Assembly (NCBI RefSeq): GCF_024170405.1
Contig: NZ_JALJYC010000001.1
Coordinates: 1-64,000 of the forward strand
Direction: 5' to 3'
Length of the DNA: 64,000 nt
Source of the DNA: Neisseria perflava
GTDB taxonomy: Bacteria; Pseudomonadota; Gammaproteobacteria; Burkholderiales; Neisseriaceae
Below are positions 8,643 to 16,517 of this stretch, one piece after another; the stretch's first letter is position 1; the number at the start of each line of letters is the position of its first letter. The notes beneath the pieces were generated by a model. It saw only the letters and a program-made list of their open reading frames with translations, made no database searches and was not told the origin of the DNA. Both the position numbers and the translations under genes were made by a program.

Positions 8643-9788
8643 ATGAGTACCTTGTTCCCTAATGCCACTTTGCGCGAACGCGCGCCGTTCCGCTACGACA
8701 TCGTCGGCAGCTTCCTGCGCCCCGAGCGCCTGAAAAAAGCCCGCCAGCAATGCGCTTGCGGCGAGTTGCCGGTTGAAGAGCTGCATAAAGTCGAAGACGA
8801 AGAAGTGTTGGCGCTGATTGCCAAAGAAAAAGCGGTCGGTCTGCCCAACGTGACCGATGGCGAATTCCGCCGTACTTGGTGGCACTTGGATTTCCTGTTT
8901 GAGCTCTCCGGCGTGGAATTGGTTGAAGCGCAAAGTTACAGCACCCAGTTCCAAACCCACATGAGCCCGGTGACCCTGAAAATCATCGACAAAATCGAAT
9001 TCCCGCAAAACCATCCGTTTGTGGCGCATTTCAAAGCCCTGCAAACCGAGGCCGACGGCTATCCGACCAAATTTACCATTCCGTCGCCGAGCATGATTCA
9101 CCTGATTACCTGCGTGCGCACCGAAAATCCGCAACTGCCTGAGCGCTACGCCGGTAACGAAGCGCAACTCTTGGCTGACGTAACCCAAGCCTACATCGAC
9201 GCGGCCAACGCGTTGTATGCCGCCGGTTGCCGCATTCTGCAACTGGACGACACCTCTTGGGGCGAATTCTGCTCGCAAGACAAACGCGCCGGTTATGCCG
9301 CACGCGGTTTGGATTTGGATGCCATCGCCAAGAGCTATGTGAAAGTTTTGAACGACATCCGCGCCGCGATTCCGGCGGACATGGCGCTGACCATGCACAT
9401 CTGCCGTGGTAACTTCCGCTCTACCTGGTCTTCCAGCGGCGGTTACGAGCCGGTGGCCGAAATCCTGTTCGGCGGCTGCCATGTGGACGGCTTCTTCTTG
9501 GAATACGACAGCGAACGCGCCGGCGACTTCAAACCGCTGCGTTTCATCAAAGACCAACAAGTCGTGTTGGGCTTGGTGACTTCCAAATTCGGCGAACTGG
9601 AAGACCGCAACGTATTAATCGAGCGCATTAAAGAAGCGGCGCAATACGTTGACATCAACCAGCTGTGCCTGAGCCCGCAATGCGGCTTCGCCTCCACCGA
9701 ACACGGTAACGAGCTGACCGAAGAAGACCAATGGAAAAAACTGGCGTTGATTCGCAGTGTGGTCGAAGAAGTGTGGGGCAGCAAATAA
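8643..9788 (+). CDS. MetE C-terminal-like methionine synthase family protein (YxjG/YxjH-type)
   Basis: The 381-residue protein matches the C-terminal catalytic half of cobalamin-independent methionine synthase, as in the YxjG/YxjH group. Such proteins are thought to methylate homocysteine or a related thiol, but the donor is not established. Landmarks are VTDGEFRRTWWHLDF near residue 77, GCRILQLDDTSWGEF near 198, TMHICRGNFRSTW near 250 (metal-ligand HxC), and LCLSPQCGFASTEHG near 341 with the second cysteine. There is no N-terminal MetE duplication. The ATG at 8643 follows AAAGGAAAT. It is convergent with the iron locus. Confidence 0.85.
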   Translation: MSTLFPNATLRERAPFRYDIVGSFLRPERLKKARQQCACGELPVEELHKVEDEEVLALIAKEKAVGLPNVTDGEFRRTWWHLDFLFELSGVELVEAQSYSTQFQTHMSPVTLKIIDKIEFPQNHPFVAHFKALQTEADGYPTKFTIPSPSMIHLITCVRTENPQLPERYAGNEAQLLADVTQAYIDAANALYAAGCRILQLDDTSWGEFCSQDKRAGYAARGLDLDAIAKSYVKVLNDIRAAIPADMALTMHICRGNFRSTWSSSGGYEPVAEILFGGCHVDGFFLEYDSERAGDFKPLRFIKDQQVVLGLVTSKFGELEDRNVLIERIKEAAQYVDINQLCLSPQCGFASTEHGNELTEEDQWKKLALIRSVVEEVWGSK

Positions 9789-9810
9789 GCGCAGCCTGAC
9801 CTGAAATAAA

Positions 9811-9854
9811 AGGCCGTCTGAAAACGGAAGGAAATTCCTGTTTTCAGACGGCCT
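9811..9854. terminator. Bidirectional DUS hairpin between metE-like and fetE
   Basis: AGGCCGTCTGAAAAC at 9811 pairs with its reverse ending at 9854. It lies between convergent genes, so it can serve both. Confidence 0.8.
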
Positions 9855-9870
9855 TTACGCTTTTAGCGAT

Positions 9871-10629
9871 TCAAACGTGGTGCACAATCAGCTTCTTACC
9901 TTTGTGGTCTAAAACATCTACATCCATATCAAACAGCACTTTGATGTTCTCCACCGTAAAGACTTCGTCGGGCGTGCCTTGCAGCGCGACGGCGCCGTTT
10001 TTCATTGCCACCACATAATCCGCATACGCCGCCGCTTGGTTGATGTCGTGCAACACCACCACCGTGGTGCGCTTATGCTCATGCGTCAGCCGCTGCAAAA
10101 GCTGCATTAAAGCGCGGGCGTGGTACATATCCAGATTGTTCAGCGGCTCGTCGAGCAAAACATATTCCGTCTGCTGGCAGAACACCATCGCAATCATCGC
10201 CCGCTGGCGTTGTCCGCCGGAAAGCTCGGTCAGGTAACGCGCGGCGAAATCGGCCAAATGAAATTCCTGCAAGGCGTTTTCCACGATTTGCCTGTCGTTT
10301 TCAGACGGCCTGCCCTGATGGTAGGGATAACGCCCGAACATCAGCAAATCGCGCACGGTAATGCGGCTCATAATGCTGTTTTCCTGCGTGAGGATAGAGA
10401 GCGTTTTCGCCAGCTCCGCCGTCGGCGTAGTGGAAACGTCTTTGTCGTCGTAGTCGATATGCCCTTGCGCGAGCGGTTGCAAACGCGCCATAAACGACAG
10501 CAGCGTCGATTTGCCCGCCCCGTTGGGGCCGATAAGCGCGGTAATGCCGCCTTGCGGAATATCCAGGCTGATGTCGTGGAGGATGGTTTGTTGGCCGATG
10601 GTGTGGCTGACGTTGCGGATATGAATCAT
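9871..10629 (-). CDS. fetE: Iron-siderophore ABC transporter ATPase (FetE-like)
   Basis: This 252-residue cytoplasmic ATPase would energise ferric-siderophore import. It has Walker A GPNGAGKST near residue 37, the signature LSGGQRQRAMIAM near 137, Walker B YVLLDEPLNNLD near 157 and the switch histidine in VVLHDINQA near 192. It is the last gene of the fetB-C-D-E cluster, in the FepC/BtuD family. An in-frame DUS codes for GRPSEN near residue 108. The symbol follows the neisserial Fet system and rests on synteny plus sequence type. Confidence 0.88.
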   Translation of the reverse strand: MIHIRNVSHTIGQQTILHDISLDIPQGGITALIGPNGAGKSTLLSFMARLQPLAQGHIDYDDKDVSTTPTAELAKTLSILTQENSIMSRITVRDLLMFGRYPYHQGRPSENDRQIVENALQEFHLADFAARYLTELSGGQRQRAMIAMVFCQQTEYVLLDEPLNNLDMYHARALMQLLQRLTHEHKRTTVVVLHDINQAAAYADYVVAMKNGAVALQGTPDEVFTVENIKVLFDMDVDVLDHKGKKLIVHHV

Positions 10630-10708
10630 AAATAAGGCCGTCTGAAAAATAGGGTGCGCGCACCGGAAATAATATGAATTGCGTCAGAGGATGGCTTAAT
10701 GGTGCGGC

Positions 10709-11683
10709 TCAGCGTTTTCTCTTCAACACCAACCATAAAAACACCAATCCCCCCGCAAATTCCACCACCACGCTCAACACCGCCTGCATGCCCAATACAT
10801 GCTCAAACACGGCCTGTCCGCCGACCAGCAGGATTCCCGCCACGCAAAAGGCCAGAGGCAGGCGCACGCTGTGTTTCATGCTGGGGGTAAAGTGGTTGGT
10901 CAGCGCCACGACCAGCAGGCCGAAGAAGCTGACAGGGCCGACCACGGCGGTGGCGGTGGCGACCAGCGCGGCAATCCACAGTAAAATCCATAAGGTATTG
11001 CGCGTGTAGTTGATACCCAAGTTGATGGCTTGATTGCGGCCGAGCAGGTAGCAATCGAGGCGGTGGCGTTCGCGCCAGATAAAAAACAGGCTGCCGAGCA
11101 ACACCACGGCGCCGATACCCAGCAAATCGGTGTTGACGGTATTAAACGAAGCGAAGGTATTCGCCTGCGCCACGGCGAATTCTTCCGGGTCTATCATGCG
11201 TTGGAGCAGGGATGAGAGGCTGCGGAAAAATATCCCGAAAATCACGCCGATGAGAATCATGCGCGCCAAATCGCGCCCGCCCTGTTTCATCAGCGTGGCA
11301 AACAAGAGCAGCGAGCCGCCCATCATCACAGCCAGCTCCAAGCCGAATTTGCCCAACAGCGGCAGCGCGGTATAGCCCACGCCGCCGAGCGCGAACACCA
11401 GCAGCGTTTGGATAAACACATACAGCGAATCAAAGCCCAAAATCGAGGGGGTCAGAATCGGATTGTTGGTCAGGGTTTGAAACAGCAGCGTGGATACGCC
11501 CACGGCATAAGCCATCAAAAGCAGCGCCGCCAGCTTGGTCAGGCGCAGCGGAATCACAAAATCCCAATGTCCGCCTGCGTTTAAGGTCATGAACAGGGCG
11601 CAGGCAGCCAGCAGCAGCGCAAACGCTAGCCCTAAAGCGCGGCCGCCGCCCTGCATAAATTCAGCGTTTTTTTCAGACGGCAT
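10709..11683 (-). CDS. fetD: Iron-siderophore ABC transporter permease (FetD-like)
   Basis: This 324-residue, strongly hydrophobic protein belongs to the FecCD permease family and has about nine membrane segments. GLLVVALTNHF near residue 255 is the conserved loop contacting the ATPase. The ATG at 11681-11683 is the first codon of an ATGCCGTCTGAA DUS, so the N-terminus reads MPSEK. A good ribosome binding site (AGGAAG, 7 nt upstream) supports this start. The gene overlaps the fetC stop by 11 bp, which implies coupled translation. Confidence 0.9.
   Translation of the reverse strand: MPSEKNAEFMQGGGRALGLAFALLLAACALFMTLNAGGHWDFVIPLRLTKLAALLLMAYAVGVSTLLFQTLTNNPILTPSILGFDSLYVFIQTLLVFALGGVGYTALPLLGKFGLELAVMMGGSLLLFATLMKQGGRDLARMILIGVIFGIFFRSLSSLLQRMIDPEEFAVAQANTFASFNTVNTDLLGIGAVVLLGSLFFIWRERHRLDCYLLGRNQAINLGINYTRNTLWILLWIAALVATATAVVGPVSFFGLLVVALTNHFTPSMKHSVRLPLAFCVAGILLVGGQAVFEHVLGMQAVLSVVVEFAGGLVFLWLVLKRKR
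11672..11683 (-). other. DUS acting as fetC stop and fetD start
   Basis: One 12-mer, read on the minus strand as ATGCCGTCTGAA, supplies the ATG of fetD. In the other frame (GCC GTC TGA) it supplies the last two codons and stop of fetC. Confidence 0.85.
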
Positions 11684-12641
11684 GGGCAGGCTTCCTCAAT
11701 AATAACCACAAAAACAACGCCGTTCCCAAAACCCCGAAAATGGTGGAAACGGGAATCTCAAACGGAAACACCACCAGCCGCCCGATAATGTCGCACAGCA
11801 ACACCAGCGACGCGCCCAGCAGCGCCACGGCAGGCAGACTCTGGCGCAGTTTGTCCCCCATCAGGCGGCTGATGATATTGGACACCACCAGGCCGATAAA
11901 CGGGATATTGCCCACCGTGACCACCACCAGCGCGGTAATCAGCGACACAATCACCAAGCCCGACCACAAAATCACATTGCGGTTAATCCCCAGATTGACC
12001 GCCACCGTTTCGCCCAAGCCGACAATCGTCAGTTGGTCGGCGATGGCGTAGGCAATCACCGCCAATACGCCGGTCAGCCACAGCAATTCGTAGCGACCCA
12101 TCAACACGCCGGAAAAATCGCCCTGCTGCCACACGCCCAGCATTTGCAGCATATCCGTTTCATAAGCGATAAACGTCGCCACCGACTCGATGACCCCGCC
12201 GAAAATAATCCCCACCAGCGGCACCATCAGCTGCGCCGTCGGCGGCAGCTTGCGGATAAGCGCCATAAACACCAGCATTCCCGCCAGCGCAGATACCGCC
12301 GCCACCGACATTTTCGTCATCAGCGCGGCAGCGGGGAAAAACAAGGTCATCAGCAACAGCCCCAACGCCGCACTCTGGCTCGCCCCCACCATCGACGGTT
12401 CGACAAAACGGTTGCGCATCAAAATCTGCATAATCATGCCCGCCACCGCCATCGACGCGCCGGTCAGCACAATCGCCAGCGTGCGCGGCAGACGGCTGAT
12501 GAGCATGAGTTGCGTGCTGTCGGACAGGGCAAACAGTTCGCGCCAATGGAAACTGGCGACGCCGACCGACAGGCTGATAACGAATAAAAGCAGCAGCGCC
12601 AGCAGGTTGATGAGATTGAGGGATAAGGGTTTGCGGGTCAT
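11673..12641 (-). CDS. fetC: Iron-siderophore ABC transporter permease (FetC-like)
   Basis: This 322-residue FecCD-family inner-membrane permease pairs with FetD. It shows repeated hydrophobic segments, an N-terminal LLALLLLFVISLSVGVASF helix, and LPRTLAIVLTGASMAVAGMI near residue 50, typical of the family. GLVVSNIISRLMGD near residue 252 is the ATPase-coupling loop. The C-terminal HAV plus stop is coded by a DUS. It is separated from fetB by about 250 bp of repeats, so the permease genes may be partly uncoupled from fetB. Confidence 0.9.
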   Translation of the reverse strand: MTRKPLSLNLINLLALLLLFVISLSVGVASFHWRELFALSDSTQLMLISRLPRTLAIVLTGASMAVAGMIMQILMRNRFVEPSMVGASQSAALGLLLMTLFFPAAALMTKMSVAAVSALAGMLVFMALIRKLPPTAQLMVPLVGIIFGGVIESVATFIAYETDMLQMLGVWQQGDFSGVLMGRYELLWLTGVLAVIAYAIADQLTIVGLGETVAVNLGINRNVILWSGLVIVSLITALVVVTVGNIPFIGLVVSNIISRLMGDKLRQSLPAVALLGASLVLLCDIIGRLVVFPFEIPVSTIFGVLGTALFLWLLLRKPAHAV

Positions 12642-12892
12642 AGGTTGTCGGGTTGGGTTAAAGGTTCAGACGGCCTTTGGGTGGGAAAGGCCGTCTGAAA
12701 AATATTTTTGCGGCGAGGGCAAGTGAGTAGGTTGGGTTGCAAACCTGCCATTGAACCGGATTTCAAGTATTTTGTCGGGTTTGAAATCCAACCTGCGATG
12801 TACCGCCAACCTGCACAGTCAAAAATCAAAAACGCTTTCAGACGGCCTTCTGCCAAAAGGCCGTCTGAAAAACATCACGATACCGAAAACAA
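12642..12892. repeat. fetB-fetC spacer with two DUS pairs and a degenerate GTAG repeat
   Basis: DUS pairs lie at 12665-12699 and 12837-12869. Between them is a decayed inverted GTAGGTTGG repeat pair (about 12727-12796). Confidence 0.65.
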
Positions 12893-13882
12893 TTATTTCG
12901 CCGCCTTAAATGCCTCGGTAACTTGGTTGGCCGCATTCAACAGCTCTTGCGCACCGCCGGCTGCCAAATAAGTTTCCGGCAGCAGATACACCACTTGGCC
13001 TTTTTTCCATGCGGTGGTTTCGGCAATCAGCGGGTTGTTCAATACATCTTTAGCCGCCTGGCCTTCCTCGCCGATGGCAGCGGAGCGGTCAAGTACGAAT
13101 AACCAATCCGGATTTTTCTCTTTGATGTATTCAAACGAAATCGGCTGGCCGTGGTTGCTCTTTTCGTCGATATTGGTGTCCACTGCCGGTACGCCGATGT
13201 CCTGGTGAATCCAGCCGCCCAAACGCGAGGTCGGGCCAAAGGCGGACATTTTGCCGCCGTTCACCAAAATTACCAAACCGTTACCCTTGCCTTGTGCGGC
13301 GGTTTTGGCGGCATCGAAGGCTGCGTTGATTTCCGCTTTCAACTTATCCGCCTCGGCCTGCTTGCCGAAAATTTGCGCAAACGCGTCAATACGTTCTTCC
13401 GCGCTGGCTTTCAGGTTGGCATTGTCGGGTGTCATTTCAATGGTCGGCGCCATGGCATTAAGCTGGTCAAACGCTTTGGCGGCGCGGCCGCCGATAACAA
13501 TCAGCTGCGGCTTGTAGGCATTGAGCGCTTCATAATCCGGCTCGAACAGCGTACCGGCTTTAACCGCGTCTTTCAACGCAGCATCCAGATAAGGCAGACG
13601 GTTTTTGTCGATAGACGCGCCGACCGGCACGCCCAGTTTGCTCAAGGTATCAATCGCGCCCAAGTCATACACGGCGATACGCTCAGGATTTTGCGGCACA
13701 GTCGCTTCGCCGCGCGTGGTTTGAATGGTCACGCTTGCGCCGGAGATTGGTGCGGCAGACGAGGTGGCACTAGAAGCCGCAGAAGCAGCTTGCGCCGGGG
13801 CGGAGGATTGGGCGGAATCTTTTTGCAAACAGGCACCCAAAGCGAGGGCGCAGCAGACGGCAAGGGCGGTCAGACGTAACAT
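12893..13882 (-). CDS. fetB: Periplasmic iron-siderophore binding lipoprotein (FetB-like)
   Basis: This 329-residue substrate-binding protein has a lipobox LALGAC with the lipidated cysteine at residue 18, so it should be tethered to the periplasmic face of a membrane. A low-complexity Ala/Ser linker (about 22-50) leads to a class III binding domain: NPERIAVYDLGAIDTLSKLG near residue 65, PQLIVIGGRAAKAF near 128, and VVYLLPETYLAAGG near 300. It resembles FetB/CeuE-type catecholate-siderophore binders. It lies downstream of fepA-like and upstream of fetC, and a Fur-box-like site lies before the start. Confidence 0.92.
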   Translation of the reverse strand: MLRLTALAVCCALALGACLQKDSAQSSAPAQAASAASSATSSAAPISGASVTIQTTRGEATVPQNPERIAVYDLGAIDTLSKLGVPVGASIDKNRLPYLDAALKDAVKAGTLFEPDYEALNAYKPQLIVIGGRAAKAFDQLNAMAPTIEMTPDNANLKASAEERIDAFAQIFGKQAEADKLKAEINAAFDAAKTAAQGKGNGLVILVNGGKMSAFGPTSRLGGWIHQDIGVPAVDTNIDEKSNHGQPISFEYIKEKNPDWLFVLDRSAAIGEEGQAAKDVLNNPLIAETTAWKKGQVVYLLPETYLAAGGAQELLNAANQVTEAFKAAK

Positions 13883-13934
13883 GACGGGTCTCCAAAGTAC
13901 ATAGATGTCGGATTATCGGGTATTAAACTAAACG

Positions 13935-13950
13935 GATGATAATTGTTATC
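13935..13950. promoter_or_regulatory. Fur-box-like site upstream of fetB
   Basis: GATGATAATTGTTATC at 13935-13950 closely resembles half to two-thirds of the GATAATGATAATCATTATC Fur consensus. It sits about 55 bp 5' of the fetB ATG. Confidence 0.6.
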
Positions 13951-13998
13951 TTTCGGTTCTTACACAAACGGGCGCGTTTGCCAAATAAAATAACGGTA

Positions 13999-14035
13999 AT
14001 GCCGTCTGAAAAAACTTGTGATTTTCAGACGGCCT
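13999..14035 (-). terminator. DUS hairpin after the fepA-like gene
   Basis: ATGCCGTCTGAA at 13999-14010 pairs with TTCAGACGGCCT at 14024-14035, a mixed AT/AG pair. It would end fepA transcription before fetB. Confidence 0.7.
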
Positions 14036-14051
14036 CAGGTTGTTGTTGCGC

Positions 14052-16295
14052 TTAAAATTCCATTTTCAAACTGCCGTAAAAAGCGCGGCCGTGTTGGTTG
14101 TAGGTTTGCGCGCCCTCGTTGGTGCGCAGGAATTTTTTGTCAAACAGGTTGCTCACACCGATGCGGCCGCTGAACATTTTGCTGAACTGGTAACCGGCAT
14201 TGATGCCCATTACGCCGTAACGCGGCAGGGGCGTAGTGGTGGAATCCAGCGTGCTGCTTTGTTTGCCGTAATAGGTGTAGGTCAGGTTGGCATCCAAGCG
14301 TTCGTTGGGTGTCCAAGCCAGAGTGCTGTTGATGGTGTATTTCGGAATAATCGACAGCGGTTCGTTGGTGGTTTTGTTGACCGAACGGCGCATATAGGTA
14401 AAGTTGTTGCTCCATTTGAGCTTGTCGGCATATACCGGTACAACCAAACTGCCTTCAAAGCCTTCTACTACCGCTTTGCCGACGTTTTCCCATGCATAGA
14501 TGCGGTTGCCGCTGGTGGTCGTGCCCAGCAGGGTAGAGCTGGAGTCGATTTTGTTGTGGTAATTGTTGTGGAAGTAAGCCGCCGACGCCTGCCAACCGTT
14601 TTTATTGAACTCGAAACCGATTTCCTTATTGATACTGGTTTCCGGTTTCAGGTCGGCATTACCTTGCAGATAGCATTGGCGGTAACCGTAGCAGCCGTTG
14701 CCGTTGGAAAACAGCAGGTAATTGGGGTTGCTTTGGTATAGGTTGGGCGTTTTATACGCACGGGCGATACCGCCTTTGATTTTCCATACCGGGTTGATGT
14801 TGTAGGAGAAGTTCAAACCGGGGCTGACGTTGCTGCCGAACTTGCTGCTGTAATCCAAACGCACGGTTGGAATCAGTCGGAAGTTTTTTGTTATGCCGAT
14901 ATTGTCTTCCAAATAGGCCGCATATTCGGTAACGGAAGATACGCCCGAACGGTTGGTGCTGTCCAAGCCCGCAATCGTGCCGTAGCTGACGGCCTGACGC
15001 ATGGAAGATACATCATCCAGCTTGGTGTGCACGGCTTCCGCACCGGCCGTCAATACATGACCCAAACGGCCGGTTTTAAACGGAATATAGCTTTCGTGGC
15101 TGAAACGGTAGTTTTTTAGGATGCTGTTGGTGTATTCGGTGCTGCTGTTGTATGCGCCTTCTACCCCGCCGGTCAGACCTTCCGGCAGACGGTTGTTGGT
15201 GGTGCGGTCAAATTGGATATAAGTTTTGGTGTCGCCCCAGTCCCATGCACCGTCGTGGGTAAGCGAAGTGGAATAGCGGTACAGTCGGGCGGTTTCCGCA
15301 CCGGCTGCCGCCAAACCGAGCGTGGTGGCGGACGTGCTCGAACTGTAAAGCGTGTCGCCGTTATAGATATTACCCTGACGGCTGAAACTGTTGTCCAAGG
15401 TCAGGCTTTGTGACGGGCTGATTTTCCAGTGCAGACGGCCGCCGATGTCTTTATTGCGTACCCCTTCGACACCTGCAACAACGGCGGATGTGCTTGTGCC
15501 GTTGATGGTGTTGCTGTCGGCATCGGTTTTATTGAGGCTGCCGTATAAGCGGTAGCTTAATACGTCTTTGATAATCGGGCCGCTGATGTTGAAGCCGATG
15601 CGTTTGGTTGCACCCTCGTCGTCGTCTTGCGGCTGGTTGGTGTAAACATTGACCGAACCTTTAAATTCGTTGGTGGTTTTTTTGGTAATGATGTTGACCA
15701 CACCGCCCATCGCGCCTGAGCCGTAACGCGCCGCTGCCGGGCCACGCAATACTTCGATGGATTCGATGGCTTCGGCCGGTACCCAGTTGGAATCGCCACG
15801 CGTGTTGCGTTCGCCGTTGCGCGTCATGCGGGTGGCGGAGCGGGAAGTGACCGGCTTGCCGTCAATCAGAATCAGCGTATTTTCCGGACCCATGCCACGG
15901 ATGTCGATTTGGCGTTTGTTGCCGTAAGAGCCGGACGCGGAGTTGCCGGTCAGGTTGACACCCGGCATGGTGCGCACTACTTCGGAAATATCGTTGATGA
16001 CCTGTTTTTTCTCGATGTCTTTGGCGGTGATTTTCGATACGCCCAAAGATTGCTGCAACTGGCGTTCGGCGGTAACATAAACCGTACCCAGTTCGGTTTC
16101 CTGCTCCGCAGCAGCCGGACGCTGTTCATTGCGGCGGTGGTCGTGATGCCCGCCACGGCGGTGGCGTTCGCGTTGGTACTGTTCGCCGCTGACCTGCTCT
16201 TCGGCTTGCGTGTTTGCGCTATCCTCGGCATACACCGGAAATACACCCATCAGGCACAACGGGATGAAAGCCAGGCGGAAAGGATGGTGTGTCAT
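14052..16295 (-). CDS. fepA: TonB-dependent ferric enterobactin receptor, FepA-like
   Basis: This outer-membrane gated porin should import ferric enterobactin-type catecholates. Over long stretches it follows E. coli FepA: RTMPGVNLTGNSASG in the plug (about residue 107), NTLILIDGKPV, VLRGPAAARYGSGAMGGVVN, later ARAYKTPNLYQSNPNYLLFS, and a terminal aromatic residue (MEF). A signal peptide covers about residues 1-23. The TonB box region is probably ETELGTVYV (66-74). Between them lies an unusual Arg/His-rich stretch at residues 41-60 that includes HRRGGHHDHRR. It sits between the fetA-like receptor and fetB. Substrate assignment is by homology. Confidence 0.93.
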   Translation of the reverse strand: MTHHPFRLAFIPLCLMGVFPVYAEDSANTQAEEQVSGEQYQRERHRRGGHHDHRRNEQRPAAAEQETELGTVYVTAERQLQQSLGVSKITAKDIEKKQVINDISEVVRTMPGVNLTGNSASGSYGNKRQIDIRGMGPENTLILIDGKPVTSRSATRMTRNGERNTRGDSNWVPAEAIESIEVLRGPAAARYGSGAMGGVVNIITKKTTNEFKGSVNVYTNQPQDDDEGATKRIGFNISGPIIKDVLSYRLYGSLNKTDADSNTINGTSTSAVVAGVEGVRNKDIGGRLHWKISPSQSLTLDNSFSRQGNIYNGDTLYSSSTSATTLGLAAAGAETARLYRYSTSLTHDGAWDWGDTKTYIQFDRTTNNRLPEGLTGGVEGAYNSSTEYTNSILKNYRFSHESYIPFKTGRLGHVLTAGAEAVHTKLDDVSSMRQAVSYGTIAGLDSTNRSGVSSVTEYAAYLEDNIGITKNFRLIPTVRLDYSSKFGSNVSPGLNFSYNINPVWKIKGGIARAYKTPNLYQSNPNYLLFSNGNGCYGYRQCYLQGNADLKPETSINKEIGFEFNKNGWQASAAYFHNNYHNKIDSSSTLLGTTTSGNRIYAWENVGKAVVEGFEGSLVVPVYADKLKWSNNFTYMRRSVNKTTNEPLSIIPKYTINSTLAWTPNERLDANLTYTYYGKQSSTLDSTTTPLPRYGVMGINAGYQFSKMFSGRIGVSNLFDKKFLRTNEGAQTYNQHGRAFYGSLKMEF

Positions 16296-16457
16296 GAAAG
16301 AATCTCCAGATGAAATAGGAATTAATATTACTTGTGTTTGAATTGTAATAGAAAGGTTATCTTTTGTAAAATGATTTGGGTGTAAATTTTTTGAGAAAAA
16401 CGCTGTTCGCGGGAAATACCGCGATAAAAGAATCTGCCGTTGCTTCGAATGTTAAAA

Positions 16458-16494
16458 AAGGCCGTCTGAAAACCATGTGGCTTTCAGACGGCCT
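16458..16494 (-). terminator. DUS hairpin after the fetA-like gene
   Basis: AGGCCGTCTGAA at 16459-16470 pairs with its reverse at 16483-16494. A weak AT-rich Fur-like tract (about 16339-16361) lies between this and fepA. Confidence 0.7.
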
Positions 16495-16517
16495 TCACCG
16501 TTATCCGCGCAACGGGC

